64,000 nucleotides of DNA from contig OZ026601.1 in assembly GCA_964020085.1 (NCBI GenBank), positions 15,950,030-16,014,029 of the forward strand, in the 5' to 3' direction. This document shows positions 1 through 11,236 of the stretch, one piece after another; position 1 is the stretch's first letter; every line of letters starts with the position of its first letter. This stretch comes from Micromussa lordhowensis. Taxonomy: Eukaryota > Cnidaria > Anthozoa > Scleractinia > Lobophylliidae. The notes below the pieces were generated by a model, which saw only the letters and a program-made list of their open reading frames with translations, made no database searches and had not been told where the DNA came from. A program made the position numbers and the translations under genes.

Positions 1-116
1 AGTTAAGAGAACTTGTGCAGAACATAGCTTCTGACTGCCCACATGAGGACCTTGGAAGTATCCTGAAGAAGATTGCACTTCTGCAGCGCTATCTCAAGAC
101 TAAATTCTCTCACCAG
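1..116 (+). CDS. Exon 1 (partial) of the transposase-like gene
   Basis: The frame starting at base 3 is open for 38 codons and ends CTCACCAG followed by the donor GTACTT at 117. Its phase 0 end joins the phase 0 start of exon 2 at 1110. The peptide is helical and leucine/lysine-rich, with no recognised motif. The 5' end of the exon lies outside the window. It sits upstream of the triplicated block and is present once. Confidence 0.6.
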
Positions 117-1109
117 GTACTTTATTCCCTTCTTTTATTTTGAAAGCAATAATCCATGTACCTGAGATTTTTATTTGCTAACAGTGTACAGGGAGGCCAT
201 AGCCATGTTGACTTTTGCTCTTAAAAAATGGGAGCAAATAATACAGCTTTAGCAGACAAACTGAGGTAGATTTGCCCCAAATTTCTAGAGGAACAAGGGC
301 AAAATTGTATTGTTTCATTGAATATACATGTACCCTAGACTTGTGCATTTCCAATAGAAAACACCAAATGGCAACAATTTTAAAAAACCTCAATTGTTAT
401 CCATACCTTGATTATCTGGATTTCTTGACTGATGATTGTGACCAATTACTTCAGTGTTAAACAGGCTTAGACTTAGGCAAATAACTTCCCTGAACTTTTT
501 AGTTCTAATACTTAATGCAATCTTTGGGTGACAAGAGGGTATGAAAACAAATTTGTGTACTTGTAGCTGTATTTTTTAAGCAGTTGACTTCTTGTACGGT
601 TTATGGTTTTTTAGTAAAATCCACTAGTGGTTTATTATCAATGCTGCATTCTGATTGGTTGAGCTACTAGTAGGCTATTTGTTGTAGCCCACTAGTAGCG
701 AAAAGCGCTGGCTTAAAGCGAATAAAGTCTAGCTTTAACTAGTGAAAGATGTTTTGTCTCGATATTTTTTTGACCAACTAGTTGGATTTACTAAAACAAT
801 TATTCCTTTCGCCCTCATGGGCTCTGAGTCAAAAGCCCATTTGGCCTTCGGCCTCATGGCCTATTGACTCAGAGCCCATTCGGCCTCGGGGAATAATTGT
901 TAGATATCACTCTACCAAAACGTTATTCATTTGTTTTTCAGCAGCGATTTATTGAAACCCGGACGACAAGAAAGAAACTTTATCCCTTAAAATATCAGAT
1001 TGTATACTTTTCTGTGTCCTTTTTATTTTGCAATATGTGGAGAGAGATCATTTAAACAAGTTGGTACTGTTTCTCATTGGGCCATTATTTGTGCTTCATT
1101 ACACTGTAG
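117..1109 (+). other. Intron 1 of the transposase-like gene, containing a composite MITE
   Basis: A GT donor at 117 and an acceptor ending ACTGTAG at 1109 bound this intron. I see no coding exon in it. A composite palindromic element occupies about 613..901, and the left breakpoint of the 7.58-kb tandem triplication is at 775/776, inside that element. Confidence 0.6.
613..901. repeat. Composite palindromic MITE, copy A (TIR module plus hairpin module)
   Basis: Module 1 (613..792) has imperfect terminal inverted repeats: AGTAAAATCCACTAGTGG at the left and CCAACTAGTTGGATTTACT at the right. It abuts module 2 (795..901), bounded by AACAATTATTCC and GGAATAATTGTT, with inner arms around GGCTCTGAGTC and GACTCAGAGCC. 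The same two-module layout occurs at 23958..24261 (inverted order) and 62628..62851. Module 2 is also carried in the tandem copies at 8374..8480 and 15957..16063. No protein is encoded. Confidence 0.7.
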
Positions 1110-3653
1110 GTTCAGAGGCACTCAAGTTGCATGGAGTTATGCATGAATCATGCATTCAAGTCATGTAACAGTGACCACAGTGAAGAATGTACCGACTTTG
1201 CAACTGTTTATGAAATCCACACCAAAATGGTAGCTGCCATTGCTACAGCCCCAGCCAATAAACAGCAAGGCTATAAAGATAACCTGGATGAGTTTTTGAG
1301 GACCTTTTGGGATTACATTGCCCATATTCTTAGGACAAAGCACCAGAGTGACTATTACAGGTGAGTTAAGTGCCTGTTGTGAATTTTGTGCTTTTGTCTT
1401 ATAATATGTTTAGATTGACCTTTTATTGCAATTACTAATGACCAATAAATGAATATAACATAAAAATTGTTTGAAAATAGAAGGTATAGCAGGGAAGTCA
1501 GCATAATTTCTTTGAACTTTTCTGGATTTTTAGATTTTATTAGATCTTTTTATTGATAGAAAGAGTCAAATATTCCTTAGTTTAGTAAGGCACACAAACA
1601 AGGCAAAGGGTCAATACAAAGCAAAATTGACCCTTTCACCGCATTTGCATGTCAAACCCCTGTTAACTGCAGTAATAGCTGTTCTTCTCTCCATTAGTTT
1701 TGCAGTACTTTTATGTATGTGTCTCCCTAAATGTCCCTTCTGTTTTCCAATTCTTCCCTTACAGCAGTAGTAATAAGCATATTGTAGATCTCAATATTTT
1801 TTTGTCATAGGTATATTTTAAAGAATCTTAAGCCTGGAGAAGCTGTGGTCATTGTGGATTATAAAATGAAACTCGAGCTTGGTATGCATGCCAGGGAAAT
1901 CCAGCAAGACTGGTACGGAAAGCGTGGCATATCACTCCATGGCTTCTATGTCATTGCACAAGTTGGCCCCGGAGAAAGGCAAATTGAAGTTCTTGATGTG
2001 TGGAGTGAAGATACCAAGCAAGATGCCTGGTTTACACAAAGTGCTTTTGATGTTGGTTTTGCCTGGATGGAGAGAGTTTTCCCAAACTTTCATGTGTATC
2101 TGTTTTCCGGTTGGTATTTTCTTTTTGTTGATATACTATTCTACCTAAAAAAAATGAAACTAGTAAGACAAGCATGTTTCTAATATTTCAACCTGTGAGT
2201 GAAAGTAAAGTTCGCAGTCGAGCCTAGTGGTCCATCATGGCATTGCTTATCTCCAGTATGTGTAGCATAAAACAGTTATGAAGAGTCCCCCTCCCCCACT
2301 GCTGATTCCCAGTTAAATTTTCCTTCCTTAAAAATTAGCAAAATTAAAAAGATATTTTCATCAACACTGCTGTGGTTCATTTGGAATCTTTTTTATAAGT
2401 TTGCTTATAGGCCTCTGCCTCTCACCTCCAGGCCCCTTCTCCTCCCCCCCCCCCCTCGACCTCTAAATCTGAGCCCATTCCAAATCCCTTGTGAAGTTGT
2501 ATAAGCCCAGGTCTTGTAACTGTACTTTTACTGTGTCTGTGGCATCAGACAAAATACTCTCAAGTTTAATATTTATAGTTGATAGAATGCAATAATACAC
2601 TGCTGTTTACTGCTGCCTTTTTTTTGCAGACAATGGACCCCACTACCACAACACTGCTGTGCTGTTGTATCTGGCAGAGGTGAATTTGTGTTTCAACATT
2701 AACTTGGTAGAGTACAATAACTTTGAAGCCGGGGAAGGAAAGACAGTGCTTGACACCCACTTTGCCCATGTTTCGCATAAAATAGTACGTTGGGTTCGTG
2801 TGGGCAATGACTTGGATTCAGGAGAGCAGCTAGCAAATCTCTTGGAGGTACAGTGCATTTAGCATAAGAATATTCAGTGAATCATAATTTTGGATACAAC
2901 ATACACTATACCCTTGTATAACTGGCCAGAGTGGTTATAAATTCACCTGCTTACCACTTACAGTACTTATTCTTACATTACAGTAGTATTTTGTATGCAA
3001 GCTCAGTTTTTAAACTGAGGATCCCTTTTCTCTTTTTGTTTTAATTAACCACTAAGACACTACTATCAATGTTTTATCTGTAATAAATTTGTTTAGCAAA
3101 CAAAAAATGTCTGAGGAGTCAAGGCAACCAGAGGTAAAATATTGCATGCCAACTAGAATAAATTAGTTTCAATAGTAAAAGTAGTCATAACAGATGTATA
3201 GAGAACAGTATGGATGAAGGGATAGCTGACAGAAGAAAATTGTCTTTTTTGCCTTAGACCATGAAGAATGTGAGATGCAAAAAGTTGGTGATTGACAGGA
3301 CAAAAGCCCCAGGCAAGATTGGAACTCTTAAAGATATCTCAATTTTTGGAAGTTTTAAGTTTCCCTGTAATGAATCAAATGCTGGTGGTATCGTGGCTCA
3401 ATCTTTGGCTGGTCAAGGAAAATCTGTCAGCAAAACTAAGCCACAAGTCCAGGCTCTTTCAATGCGAAGTATGCCATTAGCCGGGGCCACAGGTGCTACT
3501 GTGACAGAAGACATATGGCAACCCTCAGACCAAACAGTGGATGTGAATACAAATTCACAAAATGATTCATACTCTGTACAGTTCATTCAGCTCTCTTCAG
3601 CTTCCCCTGAGGAACTAGTCTTGGTACCTCGAAATGAAGCTTCAGTCAATGAT
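1110..3653 (+). pseudogene. Copy 1, exons 2-5 (5' part): DDE-like transposase region
   Basis: The exons are 1110..1360, 1811..2109, 2630..2847 and 3258..3653, each with clear splice sites (donors GTGAGT, GTTGGT, GTACAG; acceptors CTGTAG, TCATAG, TTGCAG, CCTTAG) and continuous phase. Exon 3 carries a beta-strand and Asp (VVIVDYKMKLE). The exon 3/4 join creates SDNGPHYHN, and exon 4 ends in an acidic motif (GEGKTVLDTHFAHV). This is the layout expected of an RNase-H-fold DDE/D catalytic core, with Asp, Asp and a third acidic residue. That family placement is an inference. Exon 5 then becomes Ser/Gln-rich before the LINE interrupts it at 3654. Confidence 0.7.
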
Positions 3654-6600
3654 TTTTTTTTTTTTTTTTTAATTTAATACGTTTATTTATTTATTACACT
3701 TCACGATACTACTTTACATCTACATTGTATACTGTACTACTATACACTAATACACTACATATATATACATTAACACCCGAAAGGAAAATAAATAAATATA
3801 TAAATACGGTTAACAAAATACAGAAGTGTCTATATAGAAATGTCTATACAATAAGCATTTAATAAAAGATATGCAGAAATGTGTCTTTAATTAATGAGAG
3901 GCTTCCACTTTCCTTCGTGGGTTTTAAGTCGGTTGTTCTTTATGGCTATAGATCGTTCAATGGATTCTATGTGATCTAATTTTATCATGAGATAACGCAA
4001 TGATGGTAAGATATTCTTCAGACGACTGTTGTAAATAACTAGTTTTCCAGCAATAATAATATGATTTAAAAGCAACCAATGAGGCCTTTTTTCCGTTAAT
4101 CCAAAAATTATGTCGCAGTCATTTAGAGAATCAATAGCGATGTACAAAGATTTAAGCCAAAGAACAACCGACATCCAGTATGCTACTATGAGATCACATC
4201 TACAAAAAAGGTGCTCGAGAGATTCATCTGACATTTTGCAAAAAGTGCAGAGGGGTGAATCGATTATTTTCATTTTGTATAAAGATTTGTTAGTATAAAT
4301 TATTCTGTTTAGTAATTTATACTGAAAAACTCTTGTTTTAGTGTCAAGCGTGACAACATGAGGAATTTGATAGATCACTTCCCAATTAAGATCATCACTA
4401 TTCTGAAACAAGGTGCTAAATTTATGCCGTGCTGAAGGATAGACCTGAATAATTTCTATAAGTTTCCAATACAATTTAGAGGAGGTGATTGAATCAAGTG
4501 GAAGACTACCATCTTTTAAATGAAGAGTGTAACTGAAATTGGTGTTGTGAGAGTCAGCTGAAGTGTTAGCTAAAGTGTCAGGAGATATTTTGTCATTGGA
4601 GCTGATGAGCCTTTTCCATGCGGGAGGAAAGGAGTTGAAAAGACCAAACAATAGCAAATAATCGTTAACATTTAGCCCTTTCACCTTGAAAAAGGTCCAA
4701 GGTTTGAGGCTACCAGTATTTGTTAAGATATTCGCAAGAGATATGAGACCTTTTGAAAAAAGCGTCTTGTTGAAAATAGGCTTACCACCGATGCGGAGGA
4801 ATTGGTTATTCCATAATAATTGGTTTAAAGCTTGTTCTCGGGATAAGATGGGTTCTACAGAAAGATTGCACCAGACTTCGAAACATTCTCTATAGAAATT
4901 TGGAAGACAGCTTGGCAAGTCGGCAACGCAAAAGTTGCAATGCAAGAGAAACTTACCACCATAATCTTTCAGAAAAAAGGAGAGTATTTGCTTCCAAGGA
5001 CTAATATAATCTTCACTATATTTCTTAAAACACATAATACGTTGAGTGTCGATCATTATCTGAGTATGAGGCATTCTCAAACCGCCATTTTTATAGTCAC
5101 TTATGAGAGCAAGGCGCTTAATTTTATCCCTACCTTTCCAAATGAAGCTATAGATAGTAGAGTCGACAAGCTTAATTATATTTTTTGTAAGGGAAATGAG
5201 AGAGGCACGAAACATAAACTTGGGTATGACAAATGTCTTCACAATTTGAATTTTCCCATATAAAGTGAGGTTTCTCCATTCCCATCTTTTCATAGATTTC
5301 GATAGCAATTTCAATATTTCTTCGAAATTTAGTTCCTGTCTTTTGCGCCAATCATAAGTGAAAAAAACGCCTAGAATTTTCATAGGTTTGTCGATTTTCT
5401 CAATGTTGACGTGTGGGGGGTTATCATGGTATTTCCCAAGCCACAGAGCTTCAGTTTTCTCAGTATTCAACTTCAAACCAGAGCAGATACCAAATCTATC
5501 TATCGTGATGGAAAGGCGTTCAAAGGACTGAATACCTTGTAAAAATGTCGTGAGATCATCGGCAAAGGCTGTTAATTTAATTTCCCTGTCTTCCACCGTA
5601 ATTCCTTTTATGTTCTTGTCGTGCCGAATATTAATTAGCAAAAGTTCAAGGGCAACAATGAAAAGGTACGCTGACAACGGATCTCCCTGCCTTACACCTC
5701 TACCTACGTCAAACATTTGGGTTGAGAATCCATTGTTCAGAATGCAGCTTGATATATTGCAATACAGAACAGAAACCCATGAAATAAACGATTTACCAAA
5801 ATTGAACGAATTTAATGCTTTGAAGAGAAAAGTCCAACTTAGTGAGTCAAAAGCTTTTTCGAAATCAAATGCAACCATAAGTCCAGGTATTTGTTTAATT
5901 TTGGTGTATTTTATGATATCGTCAATTGTGCGAATCGCATCAAATATCGTTCTGCCTTTGACATAAGCATATTGATCAACTTGTATAATCTCTGGTAAAA
6001 CTTTTGCTAAACGTATAGCAAGGGCTTTCGAGGCAATCTTAACATCAACATTTAAAAGGGAGATTGGTCGCCAATTCTTAATGTATCTCCTATCTCTATC
6101 TTTCTTGTCGATCAATCTAATGATGGCTTGTTTTTGTGTATTAGATAATTCACCATGCTCGTAAGAATAATTTAAGGCGTCAGTGAGTTGATGACCTAAT
6201 AAGTCCCAGAAACCTTTGTAAAAGTCGGCAGTAAGACCATCATTACCGGGAGCTTTATCATTAGAAAACATTTGCAAAGCTTCATAACACTCCTCAAGTG
6301 AAAGCTTTCCTTCACACTCTATCATTGATTCTTCACTCAAAATCGGAATGTTGTTGTCTAAAAATGTTGAGCTCAGTTCTTCATTTAAGTCAGAATCTTG
6401 CTTGCTATATAAGTTCTGGTAGTAATCTTTAAGTTCATTCATTATGGATTTGGGGTTAACCGTTATTTTTCCTTTAGAATCGAAAAGTTTGCGAATGGTA
6501 GCTTGACCAGATCTTCTGTTCTCTAAATTAAGGAAATATTTCGAATTTTTTTCGCCTTTTTCATACCAACCGATTCTAGATCTCACAATGTTGCCGCGCA

Positions 6601-8131
6601 CAATATAGTCAAGTAATAGTTCATACTCATATTTCGCAGCATCAAGGTCGTACATATTTTTTTCTGAAGGATCACTATTACACAACAAATCGTATCGTTT
6701 AACTTTCTGTTCAGCTGTTTCAAGACGAGCTCTGTGCTCTCTTGCTTTTTGCTTACTGTATTTAATTGACACTTGTCTAATTCTGTACTTAATTAAGTCC
6801 CACAAGACCCGTTTGTCATTAACATCTTTGAATTCGTCAAGCCAATCGGGATAATTCGAAGAGATAAGTTGAATATAAGAAGTGTCCTCCAAAAGGCTAG
6901 AGTTAAATTTCCAATAAGAGGGACCAAACTTTTGTTTAACTAAACTATTAAGCGTTAGAGTAATTGCCGAGTGATCCGACTTAATGGCAGGAATTATGTT
7001 TGTTTCAGTTAAATCATCTTGAATTTCCGTGCTAACGAGCCAGTAATCCAGGCGTCGTCTTACTAAGGGCTTTTTCTGCGTCCAAGTAAATTGCTTTTTT
7101 TCAGGATTTCGAATTCTCCAAATGTCAATAAGGTCATTGGCTCTCATTATCTCATTGAGTTTTTTGACGGATGACTTGGACTCGATTCTTCCTCCTAAAT
7201 TATCAAGACAGGGGTCAAGATGGCAGTTAAAGTCACCACCAATAATGAATTGGCAGTTCGGGTCCAGACTCATATCTTCTAGAGTGTTAGCAACAACATC
7301 AAAGAAAACACATTGCTCCTGATTTTTTGTTGGTGCATATGAATTAACGAGAAGAAAAGGTGCGTCCTGAACAAGTGCTTCTACAAAAATGTATCGGCCT
7401 TCGCTATCCCCCAGCACGTGCCTGATATCAATTTGGAGGTTTTCACTGAAAAGAATGAGAACCCCTTTGCTATGATTTGTACCGTGCGCAGACAACATTT
7501 TACCTCGCCATTGTAGTTTAAATTGCTTTTCAATCTCCAGGGAACTGTAGATTTCTTGTAGAAAAGCGATATCGATCTTATGTTTCTTAATCCAAGTAAA
7601 AATTGTTTCACGTTTATGAAAGTCACGAATCCCTCAAGCGTTTAGGGACAAGAGCTTAAAATTAAAATTAGCCATTTTTAGGTGAAGGTGTTGTACATAA
7701 GATCTTACAACAACAGAAGGTGGAGCCTAGCAAACAATACAAAATAACTAATGGTAAAGGCTTGACACGCTTGTTGAAATTCTGAAGCTCTGAAAACTTC
7801 ACGCACACACACAACACAAAACACACAGCAACGTACAGTGATATGCATACCCATTGCCCCAAAACGAGTTGTGAGGGCATTATCCTCTCCAGGCGTCATG
7901 CACGCCCCGCAGCGCTAATAGCTATTGAAAAAAAATATCTGTCTATATCATTGTTGAGTGAAAAGAAATCGGTTCTTGCATAATTATGGAAAGTACCTTA
8001 CGGGAAAAGATGTTCGAATAAATAAAGACAACAACAAGATAAAAAAACTCAGAAAAATGGATCATTTGCTGGGATAAATTTCCCATTAATATATAAGCGG
8101 TCAGGCTGGGCTTTGCTAAAGGTCAATGATC
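3654..8131 (-). mobile_element. L1-type LINE retrotransposon, copy 1
   Basis: A 4478-bp antisense insertion in exon 5 is flanked by a perfect 16-bp target-site duplication, AGCTTCAGTCAATGAT, at 3638..3653 and 8132..8147. The + strand starts with a T-run of about 17 bases, which is the poly(A) tail of the minus-strand element, preceded by AATAAA-like signals. One long ORF fills most of it. The 5' 456 nt hold no recognisable ORF1. All three copies of the unit carry the insertion at the same base with the same duplication. Confidence 0.95.
3887..7675 (-). pseudogene. LINE ORF2: AP endonuclease and reverse transcriptase, copy 1, one in-frame TGA
   Basis: From ATG at 7675 the frame runs 1263 codons to 3887, interrupted only by TGA at 7636..7634 (codon 14). 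The next ATG at 7498 gives 1203 aa. The N-terminal part is an AP-type endonuclease (FLQE, GGDFN, SDHSAI). The central part is an L1-group reverse transcriptase (APGNDGLTADFY, RPISLLN, then FADD in the catalytic YxDD position). The C-terminus has a zinc cluster of the zf-RVT type (CTFC, then HLFCRC). This order and size fit the L1/Tx1 group. Because the stop removes the start of the endonuclease, this copy is probably not autonomous unless the stop is read through or the later ATG suffices. Residue 53 of the 1203-aa frame is Ser here and Leu in copies 2 and 3. Confidence 0.9.
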
Positions 8132-8147
8132 AGCTTCAGTCAATGAT

Positions 8148-8360
8148 GACTTAAGGCCTGCACCAGGATTTGCTCTGAAAAAAGGTGGTGCAAAGAAAAC
8201 CACATTCACAAATGAACAAAAAGAAATCATGATTCAGTTTTATGATCGCCAGAGGTCATCTCAGATAAGAGCCAACCCAGCAGCTGTTATCAAAGCTATG
8301 AAGGATGCTGGTGTCCCAGAGCTGAAAGAGTCTCAGATTAAAAGCTGGTGGAGCAACTAG
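8148..8360 (+). pseudogene. Copy 1, exon 5 (3' part), truncated homeodomain-like segment
   Basis: The exon 5 frame resumes directly after the LINE target-site duplication (GAT then GAC TTA AGG). It runs through a Lys/Thr-rich stretch into a helix-turn-helix whose recognition helix reads IKSWWS. At the tandem junction the frame enters the MITE and stops at TAG (8358..8360), two codons after the WW pair. The DNA-binding segment is therefore cut short in this copy. Confidence 0.7.
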
Positions 8361-8373
8361 TTGGATTTACTAA

Positions 8374-8480
8374 AACAATTATTCCTTTCGCCCTCATGGG
8401 CTCTGAGTCAAAAGCCCATTTGGCCTTCGGCCTCATGGCCTATTGACTCAGAGCCCATTCGGCCTCGGGGAATAATTGTT
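8374..8480. repeat. Hairpin module of composite MITE A, duplicated in tandem copy 2
   Basis: The same AACAATTATTCC to GGAATAATTGTT hairpin as at 795..901, offset by 7579. Only the last bases of the TIR module precede it, because the tandem breakpoint cut the MITE just upstream. Confidence 0.85.
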
Positions 8481-8688
8481 AGATATCACTCTACCAAAAC
8501 GTTATTCATTTGTTTTTCAGCAGCGATTTATTGAAACCCGGACGACAAGAAAGAAACTTTATCCCTTAAAATATCAGATTGTATACTTTTCTGTGTCCTT
8601 TTTATTTTGCAATATGTGGAGAGAGATCATTTAAACAAGTTGGTACTGTTTCTCATTGGGCCATTATTTGTGCTTCATTACACTGTAG

Positions 8689-11236
8689 GTTCAGAGGCAC
8701 TCAAGTTGCATGGAGTTATGCATGAATCATGCATTCAAGTCATGTAACAGTGACCACAGTGAAGAATGTACCGACTTTGCAACTGTTTATGAAATCCACA
8801 CCAAAATGGTAGCTGCCATTGCTACAGCCCCAGCCAATAAACAGCAAGGCTATAAAGATAACCTGGATGAGTTTTTGAGGACCTTTTGGGATTACATTGC
8901 CCATATTCTTAGGACAAAGCACCAGAGTGACTATTACAGGTGAGTTAAGTGCCTGTTGTGAATTTTGTGCTTTTGTCTTATAATATGTTTAGATTGACCT
9001 TTTATTGCAATTACTAATGACCAATAAATGAATATAACATAAAAATTGTTTGAAAATAGAAGGTATAGCAGGGAAGTCAGCATAATTTCTTTGAACTTTT
9101 CTGGATTTTTAGATTTTATTAGATCTTTTTATTGATAGAAAGAGTCAAATATTCCTTAGTTTAGTAAGGCACACAAACAAGGCAAAGGGTCAATACAAAG
9201 CAAAATTGACCCTTTCACCGCATTTGCATGTCAAACCCCTGTTAACTGCAGTAATAGCTGTTCTTCTCTCCATTAGTTTTGCAGTACTTTTATGTATGTG
9301 TCTCCCTAAATGTCCCTTCTGTTTTCCAATTCTTCCCTTACAGCAGTAGTAATAAGCATATTGTAGATCTCAATATTTTTTTGTCATAGGTATATTTTAA
9401 AGAATCTTAAGCCTGGAGAAGCTGTGGTCATTGTGGATTATAAAATGAAACTCGAGCTTGGTATGCATGCCAGGGAAATCCAGCAAGACTGGTACGGAAA
9501 GCGTGGCATATCACTCCATGGCTTCTATGTCATTGCACAAGTTGGCCCCGGAGAAAGGCAAATTGAAGTTCTTGATGTGTGGAGTGAAGATACCAAGCAA
9601 GATGCCTGGTTTACACAAAGTGCTTTTGATGTTGGTTTTGCCTGGATGGAGAGAGTTTTCCCAAACTTTCATGTGTATCTGTTTTCCGGTTGGTATTTTC
9701 TTTTTGTTGATATACTATTCTACCTAAAAAAAATGAAACTAGTAAGACAAGCATGTTTCTAATATTTCAACCTGTGAGTGAAAGTAAAGTTCGCAGTCGA
9801 GCCTAGTGGTCCATCATGGCATTGCTTATCTCCAGTATGTGTAGCATAAAACAGTTATGAAGAGTCCCCCTCCCCCACTGCTGATTCCCAGTTAAATTTT
9901 CCTTCCTTAAAAATTAGCAAAATTAAAAAGATATTTTCATCAACACTGCTGTGGTTCATTTGGAATCTTTTTTATAAGTTTGCTTATAGGCCTCTGCCTC
10001 TCACCTCCAGGCCCCTTCTCCTCCCCCCCCCCCCCCCCTCGACCTCTAAATCTGAGCCCATTCCAAATCCCTTGTGAAGTTGTATAAGCCCAGGTCTTGT
10101 AACTGTACTTTTACTGTGTCTGTGGCATCAGACAAAATACTCTCAAGTTTAATATTTATAGTTGATAGAATGCAATAATACACTGCTGTTTACTGCTGCC
10201 TTTTTTTTGCAGACAATGGACCCCACTACCACAACACTGCTGTGCTGTTGTATCTGGCAGAGGTGAATTTGTGTTTCAACATTAACTTGGTAGAGTACAA
10301 TAACTTTGAAGCCGGGGAAGGAAAGACAGTGCTTGACACCCACTTTGCCCATGTTTCGCATAAAATAGTACGTTGGGTTCGTGTGGGCAATGACTTGGAT
10401 TCAGGAGAGCAGCTAGCAAATCTCTTGGAGGTACAGTGCATTTAGCATAAGAATATTCAGTGAATCATAATTTTGGATACAACATACACTATACCCTTGT
10501 ATAACTGGCCAGAGTGGTTATAAATTCACCTGCTTACCACTTACAGTACTTATTCTTACATTACAGTAGTATTTTGTATGCAAGCTCAGTTTTTAAACTG
10601 AGGATCCCTTTTCTCTTTTTGTTTTAATTAACCACTAAGACACTACTATCAATGTTTTATCTGTAATAAATTTGTTTAGCAAACAAAAAATGTCTGAGGA
10701 GTCAAGGCAACCAGAGGTAAAATATTGCATGCCAACTAGAATAAATTAGTTTCAATAGTAAAAGTAGTCATAACAGATGTATAGAGAACAGTATGGATGA
10801 AGGGATAGCTGACAGAAGAAAATTGTCTTTTTTGCCTTAGACCATGAAGAATGTGAGATGCAAAAAGTTGGTGATTGACAGGACAAAAGCCCCAGGCAAG
10901 ATTGGAACTCTTAAAGATATCTCAATTTTTGGAAGTTTTAAGTTTCCCTGTAATGAATCAAATGCTGGTGGTATCGTGGCTCAATCTTTGGCTTGTCAAG
11001 GAAAATCTGTCAGCAAAACTAAGCCACAAGTCCAGGCTCTTTCAATGCGAAGTATGCCATTAGCCGGGGCCACAGGTGCTACTGTGACAGAAGACATATG
11101 GCAACCCTCAGACCAAACAGTGGATGTGAATACAAATTCACAAAATGATTCATACTCTGTACAGTTCATTCAGCTCTCTTCAGCTTCCCCTGAGGAACTA
11201 GTCTTGGTACCTCGAAATGAAGCTTCAGTCAATGAT
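8689..11236 (+). pseudogene. Copy 2, exons 2-5 (5' part): DDE-like transposase region
   Basis: The exons are 8689..8939, 9390..9688, 10213..10430 and 10841..11236, with the same splice sites and phases as copy 1. The putative catalytic Asp motifs in exons 3 and 4 are unchanged. A Gly-to-Cys change in exon 5 is private to this copy. Nothing upstream in this copy provides an exon 1, so it can be expressed only by splicing from the single upstream exon or from a cryptic promoter. Confidence 0.7.

Larger units (their letters stand above)
776..8354 (+). repeat. Tandem unit, copy 1 (7579 bp)
   Basis: This is the first of three nearly identical head-to-tail units carrying exons 2 to 5 plus the LINE. 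The right edge joins exon 5 sequence (GGTGGAGCA) directly to the MITE end (ACTAGTTGG), with only CA shared at the join. Private differences from the other copies include a G at 7341 (A in copies 2 and 3) and a different C-run length near 2445. Confidence 0.95.

Noticed and set aside
2440..2460. Poly-C tract differing between tandem copies as a functional element
   Set aside because: Homopolymer length variation is expected and may partly be sequencing error. Used only as a marker of copy differences.
5550..5966. 138-codon + strand ORF inside each LINE copy
   Set aside because: Antisense to the conserved reverse transcriptase frame, with no motif.
7668..7880. Possible LINE ORF1 in the 5' 456 nt
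   Set aside because: The peptide is short and Cys/Leu-rich, with no coiled coil, RRM or zinc knuckle. It looks like untranslated region.
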